From Sialis fuliginosa (lineage: Eukaryota; Arthropoda; Insecta; Megaloptera; Sialidae): a stretch of 64,000 nt of DNA. The notes below the pieces were generated by a model. That model was not told the DNA's origin and searched no databases. It was given only the letters and a program-made list of their open reading frames with translations. Made by a program: the position numbers and the translations under genes. Numbering within the stretch: the first letter of the stretch is position 1; each line of letters opens with the position of its first letter. Below are positions 1 through 12,900 of this stretch, one piece after another. The stretch spans positions 46,776,608-46,840,607 of the forward strand of contig OY540809.1 in assembly GCA_961205875.1 (NCBI GenBank). The letters are read 5' to 3'.

Positions 1-1880
1 GAATCCATGAAAACATATGTTCACAATGAAAGGTCATCGACCCTATAACAATACACGAACTACTCTAAAATAACATAACCTATAAAATATTTTATTAATA
101 AATAAAGTATTTAAAATCAAAATGTACCTGTTGTATTGAGAATTCTCGGCCACACATTTATATTATTAATAGAATACATATTATTTTATTTATGTTCATT
201 CACTTTTGATAAGAATTAACTTAACCCAAAAATTGTTTTTATTTATATTTTATTTTTCAAACTCAAGTTTCTAAGTATGTTCTAAACACACACGCACTAC
301 GCACTTGCGTTAATTATAATGTAATATATTCAAAAACACAAATAAAATTTCCAAAACATAACCTAAAAAAAGTTTTTATGTTTATTTTTACTTTAAAATA
401 AATGCACTATATTAAAATATATACCGAACTAATTGAAAAATTCATTACAATCACATATTAATAATAAACTTAACTTTGTTATTATTTTTTAATTTGACTT
501 TTCTGAATCTAAAGATTTCCTAGTAAAATATGAACTGAAGTTTGTATACGAGTACATACATGGTAAACTAAAAAAAACTGCAAATCAACAAATTTATGAA
601 TGCAATCAATTATAGGTTAATATATGACAATTAAGGCATATTTACATCTAATAAATCGATTATATCTCATAACCAAGTCTATATTTGATTTAAAATAAAG
701 AAAACATGATTAAATTATTAAATTAATTAATTAAAATTTAAATTTGGCGCCCAATAATTGTTACTCGGTCGAAAATAATGGCGGACCTTACAATAACATA
801 TCACATATTGTTCATCTTTTAATTAATTTATTGAACTTAATTCGGGATTTCAGTGTTCGATTTATTACTCATAATGATTTGAAAGTTATATAAATGTATT
901 ACAAAGACTGTGAACTTGTCCATACATGAATAATATTTACCAAAAATTAAATATTGCATCGATGTGACAGTGGCTAGCGCGTAATCCTAGACTTTAATAA
1001 GTTTATCCTGTTGATCCCGTTATAGTATTCAATGACATTGTGTTTTCAACTTAATTTAATGTGTGTATTAAATGTTGGAATACTTTAAAACGTGTTCAGT
1101 GCTTTAGATTTATTAATATACCGAAAAACAAATCGCCTGTAGAATGCAGACTCTATGGCGTCGGTTTTTAGTTATCCTTTTTTAAAGTTTTGGTAAAGTT
1201 TACAAAGTTTATATATATTTTCTATACTTGATTCGTAAACTATAATGTCCGTGTAATAGTGTGAAGGTGTTTTATTACGTGATCATTTCTTAATTTGTGA
1301 ATAACTTTACAAAAATAAATCGTAAGAAAATGGAGGGAATAATGACACTTGTATATTTCTACAATTTTATATGATTATTGTGTTTTAATAATAAGAAATG
1401 ATGTGTTATTTATCTAATATAATGTGTCTTTTAAGTGATGAAATATTTGTGTACGTGTTTAATTCTTTTTCTCTTATTATAATCTCAAAACTAAGTGTGA
1501 AGATCTTATGGCGTCAAATGTCAACAAGGTAAAATGTTATATTTTCAGTTTTATTGCATTGTTCTATAATAAAAGTTGGATGTTTTGTGTTATTTACTTA
1601 ATAAAGTGTTTCTATCAAGTCTTAGAATACTCATGTAACAGCTTAATCCATTATCTTTAACAATAATCAAATAATCATAGACAAGTTTTGGTGGTTAAAT
1701 AATACATTTTCTACCTCAAACCCCTCAAATTAAAACAAACTATTCTATAAATAATAAAATACAGCTTCTGTACTAAAGGGATGTATATTTATCTTCGTGA
1801 TTAATGCGCTAAATCAATTAAAACACTTAAAAACAAATAATATAATGCTAATGTTTACATATGTAGTTTAAGCAATTACT
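1..1880. other. Upstream AT-rich sequence, no gene supported
   Basis: No LRR, signal-peptide or conserved exon was found. Two spots are less AT-rich: 744-786 holds TTTGGCGCCC and ATGGCGG, and 960-1160 holds TTCAGT near 1097. Short ATGs at 1154 and 1509 open only tiny frames. A 5' exon of the receptor here cannot be excluded, but I see no evidence for it. Confidence 0.4.
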
Positions 1881-1884
1881 TACA

Positions 1885-2175
1885 GATGGCGCAACCTGTT
1901 CTCAAAAAAAAAATTTGCCGTAACTTTTGAATGCGTGGTTGGAATTGATTTTAGTTGACGAATTTGAAATCAGAGTGTCAAAATCTATATAATGACATGT
2001 ATAACACTTCAAAATCGGACAACATTTTTTTTTTGCCAAAAACCGATATTTTTAAGAGATAAAAATCGGCGGGCCCACTGGCCCCGTACACCCCTGGTCC
2101 AAATGATTATAATTTGATACTGGAAATCAATAACACTTATTAATACTAATCTCTGTATCAAATTTCGTAACTGTA
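1885..2175. repeat. Two dispersed repeat fragments (palindromic family G, then family P reversed)
   Basis: Bases 1910-2050 match the arm of the palindromic family found whole at 7741 and 38270 (shared GTCAAAATCTATATAATGAC). Bases 2055-2170 are the reverse of a ~120-bp repeat at 37690 and 59147 (shared GATTTCCAGTATCAA). Confidence 0.65.
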
Positions 2176-2195
2176 GCACAATGGGTTCTCTAGAT

Positions 2196-2926
2196 CTATA
2201 TCTATATATATAAAAATGAATGTTCGTTTGTGTGTGATTTATAGACTCCGAAATTACTGAACCGATTTCAATGCGGTTTTCACCAATAGTTAGATAATTT
2301 TTACGAGCAGTATCGTGGCTAATAATATTTTATGAAAATCTAAAATTTAACATCAAAAGATGATGAAAGAGAATCTTTTGCACAGCGTCTTTTGTTTCTA
2401 TGATGTCAGAGCATAGATCTGTCATTTATAGAAAAACACAGTAGCTATGGAATATAAGACGCTGAAAACAATTACTATATGTGAATGTCAGTTTGAATCA
2501 TGATACCTACAAATATATATCTTTCCACCATGAGTTTGAATGAAAAAATATGCATTTTACATTATAAATAAACGGATTTTTATAAATTACAATAAAGAAC
2601 TTCCAAGAAAGATAACCTATTTATTTATTTTTGATTTTCATACAAATTATAAGATAAGACCTGGTGTTTCCTGGGAGAAAACATAATTTTGCACGATTTT
2701 TTCAATAACTACTGAATGGATTTTATTCCGGTTTTCACTAATGGATAGGTTAAGTTTAGGTGTATAATTTGTGGATATTTTGGGTAAATTTCATGAAGCC
2801 GGAAAAAACAATTCGTGGTGAACCGTGTGTTGTTAGCATGTTGGGTGGGCATGTCAGGTGGGCATGATTACATTATGTTTAATTAAATTAATATCCCCGG
2901 GTAACACCGGGCCAATGCGCTAGTAT
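2196..2926. mobile_element. Helentron/DINE-like non-autonomous element, probable
   Basis: It starts with ATATATATAAAAATGAATGT followed by an ACTGAACCGATTTCAATG block. It ends with the hairpin CCCGGGTAACACCGGG followed by CTAGT. These are the usual signatures of non-autonomous Helitron-related elements in insects, from knowledge of the class. No coding sequence is present and exact ends are uncertain. Confidence 0.5.
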
Positions 2927-2954
2927 TAAATAAATGTCATTTTGACATTTGCAT

Positions 2955-5900
2955 AAAGGCTCTAGCCCAATAAGATGGTCAAAATCCCCCCTTCACGGAT
3001 TTGGCTGAAATTTGGTACACTTATTTGTCTTAAACAAAAAAAAAGTTTTCCAGAGTTACAAATCCCGAGGTGCCATCTATCGTCCATAACCTCAAAAAAG
3101 ATGTTTTTTCATAAATATTTTTTTTCTCTGCGGGTTTTTAACTAAATCTTTTGATATTTGGAATGGTAATAGATCTTAAAAAGGTATATGACCTCATATT
3201 TTTAATTTTTTTTTTGGCGCAAAATTTGAATTTTTATAACAAAAATAAAATTTTAAAGGGCCATATCTTGGCTCACAGGGCCCATGTAACCTACATACTG
3301 CAATATCATGTGTATCTTATCAAAAACTATCATCTTGAATTTTTTCAGATTTTTGGAATTGGTGCGCCATCTTCAAAAATTGAAAAAACCGTATTTTTCT
3401 GATTTTTAAGTTTTTAAAATTATGTGACGAAATTATGAATAAAGTTTATAATTAAGATAATATATTTATATTATCTCAAGACCGATTTACTCACAAAATT
3501 GCGGAAACAATAATTCCTAACCTAAAAAACCGTTTTAATTGATTTTTAAATAAAATTAAAAAATGCCTTATCTTGGTTCTCCGGGCCCATGTAACCTACA
3601 TACTGCAATTACTTGTGTATCTTATGAAAAACTATTATCTAGAATTTTTTCAGATTTTTTGAATTGGTGCGCCATCCTCAAAAATTGAAAATACCGTATT
3701 TTTCTGATTTTTAAGTTATTAAAATTATGTGATGAAATTATAAATAAAGTTTTTGTAAATAAATAAATCTTAAGACCGACTTACTCATTAAATGGCGAAA
3801 AAAATTCTTACCTAAAGAAACCATTTTAATCGATTTTCGTATCGTAATAAAGTGAAATGTATTTACATTTTTACAGTATTAGTTTATATTATAAACCATG
3901 TAAAGCTTTTTTCTAGAATGTTTGAACCCTCCCTCTCCCACGTAACTCAATGTAGATTATATAGCCTTTGACTCTCCCCGTAGCTAATGTTAAGTAACGC
4001 AGTTTCATATATTATAATAATATTGTTCGTATGGAACCCGATATTTTTCGAATGTAAGTATCACATCGAATACATTTCGTCTCATCGGTTTTTAAACCAC
4101 TGGCCCTGCTTGGAGTTTCAGAAGACATTCTGATCAATATACCTGAAGTGCAAAAAATTTCAAACATAACCCTATATTACACACTTTTTTCATGCAAATG
4201 ATGACTTTAGAAATATATTTTAAAAAAAGCAATTGCATATGTTAAATGAAACTTATTGTTAGATTAATGCCTTATTAAAATACTCGTGTTTTTTAGCGGG
4301 AATATTGGTCAGTGCTGACATCTAGCAACTAAAATGTTAAGTTAAATATGTCCTCATACATGAACATATTTTAAAAATTGAAAATATGAACAATTTTATT
4401 AATATGATTAATTTCAAATCATTGGGGCAACAACGGGGGGTGGGGGGGGGGGGGAGATTTTTCTTACTAGGCCACTATTTCAAATAATAAAATGAATTTA
4501 ATTAATTAGTTAAATGTTTTTATAATATTGTTTATAACATTATTGTTTATAATTTATTATAACAAATGGAAGAAAAAAATAAAATAAAAGTTGTCAGGAT
4601 AGACAAGTAGCTTTTTAAAATAGTTACATTTATACAAAATGTGCCATTACAGAACAAAGTTATATTTTTTTAAATACAAAGTATATATTTTTTAATTGAT
4701 AATCTAAAAGCATTCATTTTTATTGACATTTTGATATAAGCATGTCTGGGATTATACTGAACGGTTTAGAAATTATGACCATTTTTCTAAGAAAATTGGA
4801 ATATTTTCAACACCTTGTAATTATCTTATTACAAAAAATGAATTTTGTTCTTTGCTAAAATGAATTTTGGTGTATGCTCTATTATTGCGATATAACATCA
4901 AACATTTATAAAATTGTATTCTTTGTACTTTGTATCGAAACCTTTGAAGAGTAATTTGAAGATTTTTAAAATTCTCACATGTTTTATAAAAACAATACAA
5001 CTTTATTATGGTATGGTATGGTTATAGCTTTAAATGTCGACTGGATGTTGTCCTCTACCGACAGCTCCTTCGTGAAGTAACTTTATTATAATCCATAAAA
5101 CAATTTGCTAGAACTTACAGACTTTACAACATAAAAATCTAGAAATTAAATAAATAAAACGATACAAAATGTTAATTTCTGTGTTCAAAATGTCCACCAT
5201 CGGCGTTAATACAAAGTTGTAACCTAAAAATGAATGCTTTTAGATTAACAATTAAAAAATATAATTTGTATACTTAAAAAAATATAACTTTGATTTGTAA
5301 TGCACATATGGCACTTCCTGTATAAATGTAACTATTTTCAAAAGCTGCTTGTTTATCCTAACAACTTCTGTATTTAAAGTTTTCTTCCATTTGTAATAAT
5401 AATAAATATTATTAAATTAAATATTACAGTTACGAGGCTACCTTATTTTTTACATACCTTGAATTTACTAATAAGAAAACGTCCATAAACCACGTAACAC
5501 TTTTAAGGGGGGAAGGGGGGTTACAGCTCTATTTTCGTTACATGGTAATTGGGGGTCATATTTAAAAGTTACATAACATTCTTTCATACAACCCTCTCAT
5601 GCATACACAAATAAAAACAGAATTTCGCTGGACGATTAACCGATGTATATTTAAATGTTTATTTCATCGTTAAAAACTGTATTTTGAGGTTTTTGAAATA
5701 ATTTGAGGTAAAGTTTTTTTTTCGCCATTTAATGAGCAAGTCGGTCTTAAGATAATATATTTACAAAAACTTTATTTATAATTTCATCACATAATTTTAA
5801 TAACTTAAAAATCAGAAAAATACGGTATTTTCAATTTTTGAGGATGGCGCACCAATTCAAAAAATCTGAAAAAATTCTAGATAATAGTTTTTCATAAGAT

Positions 5901-6564
5901 ACACAAGTAATTGCAGTATGTAGGTTACATGGGCCCGGAGAACCAAGATAAAGCATTTTTTAATTTTATTTAAAAATCAATTAAAACGGTTTTTTAGGTT
6001 AGGAATTATTGTTTCCGCAATTTTGTGAGTAAATCGGTCTTGAGATAATATAAATATATTATCTTAATTATAAACTTTATTCATAATTTCGTCACATAAT
6101 TTTAAAAACTTAAAAATCAGAAAAATACGGTTTTTTCAATTTTTGAAGATGGCGCACCAATTCCAAAAATCTGAAAAAATTCAAGATGATAGTTTTTGAT
6201 AAGATACACATGATATTGCAGTATGTAGGTTACATGGGCCCTGTGAGCCAAGATATGGCCCTTTAAAATTTTATTTTTGTTATAAAAATTCAAATTTTGC
6301 GCCAAAAAAAAAATTAAAAATATGAGGTCATATACCTTTTTAAGATCTATTACCATTCCAAATTTCAAAAGATTTAGTTAAAAACCCGCAGAGAAAAAAA
6401 ATATTTATGAAAAAACACCTTTTTTGAGGTTATGGACGATAGATGGCACCTCGGGATTTGTAACTCTGGAAAACTTTTTTTTTGTTTAAGACAAATAAGT
6501 GTACCAAATTTCAGCCAAATCCGTGAAGGGGGGATTTTGACCATCTTATTGGACTAGAGCCTTT
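2955..6564. mobile_element. Large nested palindrome, arms ~860 bp
   Basis: Bases 2955-3812 read again as the reverse complement at about 5705-6564 with only scattered differences (for example AAGATGGTCAAAATCCCC). Each arm itself holds two diverged direct copies of a ~310-bp unit (3240-3540 and 3555-3800, sharing GGGCCCATGTAACCTACATA). The 1.9-kb loop contains a second, inner inverted repeat. The 83-residue open frame seen in each arm is the same palindromic sequence read from both strands. Confidence 0.85.
4548..5400. mobile_element. Inner inverted-repeat element (family L) inside the large palindrome
   Basis: Arms 4561-4730 and 5224-5398 are inverted copies beginning AACAAATGGAAGAAAA. The core at 5080-5210 matches 11125-11250, and the outer part matches 10895-11010 and 32280-32480, so this is one dispersed family. 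Confidence 0.7.
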
Positions 6565-6796
6565 AGATTTAGATTGAAATTTCCAAAAAATTAAAAATAT
6601 ATGAAAAAATATTCAGGTGCGTTTTAAAAAAAATTTCGAACTAATGTTTTTTAGTAAAAAAAGTTGTATAAAAATTAAATGGTTAACCAATGCCAGGCAA
6701 TTTATATAAACACTATCGGTTTTTATATTGTTGAATAATATAATTAACTACCTTTGGTGAATTTTTTGCACTGTGCATTAACTTGGCAGATGTTTT
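6565..6796 (+). repeat. 3' part of family A/B element
   Basis: It matches the distal third of the ~740-bp element at 35974-36713: TTAGATTTAGATTGAAATT through GGTTAACCAATGCCAGGCAA to ACTTGGCAGATGTTTTT. It ends about 95 bp before the first receptor exon. Confidence 0.75.
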
Positions 6797-6892
6797 TGTT
6801 AAATTGAAGCTATTTGTATTTAATATTTCATAACGTATCACTCTGACAATAATAAATTGACATGAATGAACCTATTTTTTTTATATTTTCAG

Positions 6893-6967
6893 AGTCATTG
6901 CAGAATCTGGACTACGCATTCTTGGAGCGAATTCTCTACAACCTTATAAGAAAACATTGACTGAACT
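6893..6967 (+). CDS. Lgr1: LGR1 exon 1 in window: leucine-rich repeat (FSHR exon 2 equivalent)
   Basis: A 75-bp exon with acceptor tattttcag and donor gtaagt, phase 2 at both ends. It encodes [20 protein letters not shown] followed by TLTE, a full LRR unit. It enters in phase 2, so an upstream coding exon must exist; none with the expected cysteine cluster was found in 1-6892. Confidence 0.88.
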
Positions 6968-9900
6968 GTAAGTAAAATTACATATGTTTAATTTAAAAGT
7001 AATCAGAGATAACCGCAAATATAAAAAAAATGTACTTAATTAAAAGACAAATTCTTCTACGTGAAGACCCTAGATTGAAATTTGCCCGGGGCCGCATGAA
7101 GCTGTAACGTGCGCTAATGAACATTAATACAGTAAGGTTTTTTTTTACGCGGATTTGAAGTTACACTGTGCAATTTTAAATATTAAATTATCAATATTGA
7201 CACGATGGCGCTATGGAGAAATGAGTTGTAGGCGTTTTGACCTTAAAAATAGATTATTATACATGTGATAATTGATAGATCATGTGATGACCAACATAAT
7301 CATAGGCGCCGACTTTTCATTATTTTAAATCGGTTAATTTTCAACCAATAAAATATTTTTATAAATAGGAACATTTTAAATTCGATTACTCTTTTTATAA
7401 CTAACTAGCGCATTTTTCGTGGTGAAATTTGGATTGGTCAGGGGTGGTGTAGATCAGTGCTTCTTAAAGTAGTGGACTGCGGCCCCCTAGGGAGCCCCCC
7501 TAGGGCCTTCCCACAAGGGGGCCGCGAACAGCTGCAAATATAACAAATAAATATATTATTGTTAAATACTATATATATTATGAATTGAACATCAGTGGAA
7601 GCAGTGCTACCCTTACTTTATGGGTAAATTAATACAAATCTGTGTTTTCAGTTAATAAATAATTTAAAAATATTATTAGAATATTCATCTTTATGCGCAA
7701 CTCAAACATTTTAACCAAAAATCAAAAAAAGCTTTTAATATTTGTTTACACGTCCAATTATAAAACTATAATACCTCTACGTCTTATTTTCTTGTATTTT
7801 AATCGATATTTGTATGACGAGTTGAAGTTCACTGCAGGAAATTTCACTAAAAAATTTCGAATTTTTGATTACGTTAAAAGTATGTTTATTGTTTAGAAAA
7901 TGACGTGAAAAGTTGAAATTTTCAAACCGCAGGTCTGTATCTCAAACCGTTCTTGAGATATAGCCTCTCAAAGTTTAAGTTTTTTCAAAATTTTGAAGAA
8001 AAATGGCCGTAACTTTTGAACGTGTGGTCGGAATTGATTTTAGTTGACGGATTTGGAATCAGCGTGTCAAAATCTATATAATGACATGTATAATACTTTA
8101 AAATCCGACAAAAAAATTTTGATCAAAAATCGACATTTTTTTAAGGTATACCCCTTTGAATTTTTTCGATTTTTCGCGAAATTTTTTATTTCGAGTTTTA
8201 AGGTATTATACATGTCATTATATAGATTTTGACACGCTGATTCCAAATCCGTCAACTAAAATAAATTCCGACCATCCGTTCAAAAGTTAGGGCAATTTTT
8301 CTTCAAAATTAAAAAGTAGGACTTTTCAAATATATGTATATTTATGTAACAAATAAATTTAAATCTTGCAATGTAGAAAATATATTTATTTTCCAATATT
8401 CCTCGTTTCAATTAATTAACACCGTCATTAATAACAAATTGAAAAGCTTATTTTTGGATTGTTTTAAATAATAATAAAAAGTTAATTACTCCCTTCCTTG
8501 AATATAAAGGAGTAAATTTCTATATAGGGAGGAAGATTGTAATCAAATTTATCATTTTTAATTTTCATAATAAGAAATGATTGTTTAGAAACAAGATTGT
8601 AATGAGATATTTTTTAAGCAGTGGCGTTCTATTAATAAATATTTAAAATGAAATTTTAAATACATTATTTTTTTACAGTTAGTTACTGAATCAATTCAAG
8701 GGGGGGTAGTAGAAAAATAAGACATATCAATTGATGTGTTTAGTCAATTTTTTTCCATAAATTATTATTTTAGACTGAATAATTAATGTTTTTTTTTTAT
8801 ATACATTTTATATAGGTACAAAATTTTCATTGTTATTTTATAAAATACACAAAAATATTTTTAGATTAACTTGTTTTAGTTTATATCCAATTATGTTTAT
8901 TTTTTAAATTAACAATTAAATAAAAAATAAAATATTCCTAAAAAAATACCTAGCGGTATGATTTAAATAAAATTTTGTTCGTATAATATTACATTTTTAG
9001 GAAAGATTTGAAATTTTCATAATGTAATAAAGACATGAAATGAAATAATACATTTTCGTATGATTTTTTTTATATGTAAATAATCTCGTGAATATCATTT
9101 CATTAAATTATATTTGCTTCTAAAATTAACCTATACATATAGGTACATGCATACCTACTTTTACTCGGAACAATAATTACTTTGTGAACATTAAATAAAA
9201 TAATAAATTTGAAAGGGAAAAATTTCAATTTTAACTTACCTTTTTAAAAATATCTATAGGTATTTTCTTTTTTTTATATTTGCTAATTATTTTATATTTA
9301 ATTGAAGTTATTAGGATTATTTTAATATATGTGTTTATTAAGATATTCTTTAGCAACAATAGTAGAAGCGTAGAGTCCTACATTATATAATAAAACATAT
9401 TATTTTTTACAAATCTTGTAATTTTTACAGCTTTGTATTAAATTGTTTGTATATCATACGTTCTTCTTGATCGAATCTAATTACATTTTTAGTGTCAAAT
9501 TATAAATATCTACATAATAATTCCAGAGGTCGAAACAAGTTCAGTGTTCTAAAATACTGATTTTACTGACACAGAAATCTAAAAATACTGACTTTTACTG
9601 ACTATCTGAACCGAGTTAAAAAATGTAGGTGTTATGTATTAAAAAAATACTTTTATAATTATTGGCCTCCACCATCCCCATAGCTAACCCTTACCACCTT
9701 TGTATTATATTCATAACAAAAGTAACAAACTTTACAGTTAATTTTTGTTAATTTTTCTCACCGAACTTTGCATAGCCAGTGCTAGGATGAGATTATGTTG
9801 TTTATATATGTTCACGTATACGTTACAATTATGTCATAAAATATCTTCTAAAAGTTGGTAATAAACAATACAAATAAGTAAACAAAATAAAACATTATTT

Positions 9901-12900
9901 ATAATTTGAATATATTTTTCACAGTAATTGTGTCGTTTTGAAGTCAAATAGTGAGTTTTTCAAGATAAATAGAGCTCCGATGTTAAAACTTTGAGTGCCA
10001 AACCCAAAAAACTGATAAAACTGACCATTTTTCCAAAAAACTGACTTTTACTGATTTTACTGATCAGTTATGACCCCTTTAATTCCTCTAGCTGTACACG
10101 CGAGCGAAGCCGCGGGCATAGCTAGTCTATTGATATATCCATTACAGTTTATTTTAATTATTTTTTTTTTCTCGAGCAGCTACTGGAGTAGATTAATTAT
10201 AAAAGACAGTAATTAGTTTTATATTGTTACAGAACGTTAATGAATAACCCCTACCTGAACTTTTTGGAACCTGGGATATTCAATTCTCTGCCAGAGCTTC
10301 AGACAATGTAAGTATTTACAGATTTACAAGCACTTATAAAATTAGGGCTCCATTCATCACGAGGCCCCTAATACAAGAAGTTAATTAAAGCAATTTAATT
10401 GATATAATGAAATAACCGAATTTTTAATTAATTTTTCTTTCTATGTATATTTTGTATCGTATAATGTATGAAAAAGGAAAAATCATAATTACGAGGTAAT
10501 TATAGCCATTATTGCGAGTATTATACTGTACTTTATCTATGACTATTTTAATTACTTTCATAAAACACAACTGAATACAAGGAATGCAAGCTTCAACACA
10601 AGCATTTTTGTTCTAATCTCAAATTAATATAAATTAAGGTATTTCTCGTTACGTTTTAAATGTCATTTTGACATTTGCAAAAATTGAAAGGACCCCGCAG
10701 TTTTTGATAGGAAAATGGCTTTCAGTCAAACTATTTGAAACCAACTGGATAATATTCTCTAAATCATCCCGATTAAAAGTCTCAATGGTCGCAACCGCCT
10801 AAGTTCCCGAGGTCTCGCGCAAAAAGCTGTTTTGTACCTAATACTGCAATAAAAAAATCTATATAGTACAGGATTTCCCAAGTTCAATATTTAATTTATT
10901 ATAACAAATGGAAGAAAACTTTAAATACAAAAGTTGTCAGGCTAGACAAGCAGCATATTTTTAAAATAGTTACATTTATATAAGGTGTCCCATAAGTGTG
11001 TTACAAATCAAAGTTATATTTTTATGACAACTAATTTTCTATTGTTTTTATTTTACAATTTAATATTTTGAATACTATCGCTAGTAGCTGGCGCTGACGG
11101 CACTACACATACCTTAACATGTTTTATAAAAACTTTATTATAATCCATAAAACAATTTGCTAGACCTTGCAAACTTTAACAACATAAAAATCTAGAAATT
11201 AAATAAACAAAACGATACATAAAACTTAATTTCTTTGTTCAAAATGTCCTGTAGATACTATATCGATTTTTTATTGCATTATTAGGTACAAAACAGCTCT
11301 TTGCGCGAGACCTCGGGAACTTAGGCGGTTGCGACCATTGAGACTTTTAATCGGGATGATTTAGAGAATATTTTCCAGTTGGTTTCAAAGAGATTGACTG
11401 AAAGCTATTTCCCTATCAAAAACTTCGGGGACCTTTTGTGATTTGAGCACAAGAGGGAATAATGACCATTATTCCCTTTGGGATTAATATATAATATATA
11501 TCATTCCATATAAAACCAATATTTGCGAAATAAAAATGTTATAATTGAAATTTGAACGTTCGACACAGAATATTTGCCTTGAAGCATGTTAATCCCCCCT
11601 TTGCATTTTATATTATCTGTACCTACCTACTGAAGACAGTTGGCATTATGTAGAATATTCGAGCAGACGTGATAGCCCCGAGAATTGACTGATCAATATA
11701 TATTATGTACTTACACTTATAATCTCTATGAAATTATATTTTTTACACAGAATAAGATAATTTTCATTGTTGATTTATGCTTGAACATGCACGAATATTA
11801 TTCTATCGAAATAAATCGTCCGAAGTATGAAATGCAATATTTTAATTTAACGATACTTTAATAGGGTTATTTTATCACAAGTTTAGAAGAGTCATTGCTA
11901 GAATAAGTGGGGGGGGGGGGGGTCGCCCAGGGTGTTAAGGTACAAGGGGTTGCAAAGATAGGTAGGTTATACAGAGATATTATCAATATAGAATGTATCT
12001 TTTTAGGTTTCCGTAGAAAACTAGAAAACTTTATAGTTTCGCCATTTCCGTCTTGAAAAATTCAAGCCGATTAAGATGTAATTTGGTATACGGACGAAGA
12101 CTGATAACACAAAAACAGAAATGATAAGATTTTTGAAAAACAATTTTTTGGACCCCCTTTCCATTGACTGAAAAGTATATTCAAAAAAAAATTTCACTTA
12201 ATCCATTTAGATAGGTCTCCTAAAATGCAATAAAAAATGTTGTATAATATTTTGATTGTAACCCTTCAGTCACGATATATTTGCATTTAAATGTTGTTAT
12301 CAGAGCGTCCCCCCCCCCGCCCCCCTTCTACTTTCTAAACTATCGATGCAAAAAATCTAAAAAAAATCCAGAATGTAGCTTTTAGTTAGTTCTTTCAATG
12401 AAAATTATAACGAACTCTATAGCTAGAATAGTTTATGAACAATATTAAATATATAAAAAAAAATTTTATTATTTAAATAAATTAAATTAAAATTAATATA
12501 ATTTCCATTTACAAAATCAATCTTAATTTTGTTTCAGATATATACATGGACTTCCATCTCTATTTGAAATAAATCCCGGAGTTTTTAATGTGTATCTACC
12601 AAAATTAAAAATAATGTAAGTATAAAATTGTACTAAAATAAAAAAAGTTGAACCGATCGAAATAAAAGCACAAAATAAAGTATGAACTTATTTATTATTA
12701 ATAATTATAGTTACTTATGCAGTACTTACAGGGACATAAATATTGTAAAACCTTTATTTATTTTAAGTGAGTATATACATATATTATATACATTAACACG
12801 TTTTCATTATTCCAGACGGATTGTTCACAGTGGATTGAAGATAATCCCGCATTTTAATGATCTCCACGCAGATTTTGTTCTTCATATGATGTAAGTTTGT

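Noticed and set aside
744-790. E2F-like TTTGGCGC and ATGGCGG motifs as the receptor promoter
   Set aside because: Isolated motifs with no linked exon; too weak to call.
1509-1529. ATGGCGTCAAATGTCAACAAG followed by gtaaaa as a first coding exon
   Set aside because: Only seven codons, no signal peptide, no LRRNT cysteines, and phase 0 does not fit the phase 2 entry of the 6893 exon.
3151-6368. Identical 83-residue frames on opposite strands at 3151-3402 and 6117-6368
   Set aside because: They are the two arms of the large palindrome; composition is low-complexity and there is no coding signature.
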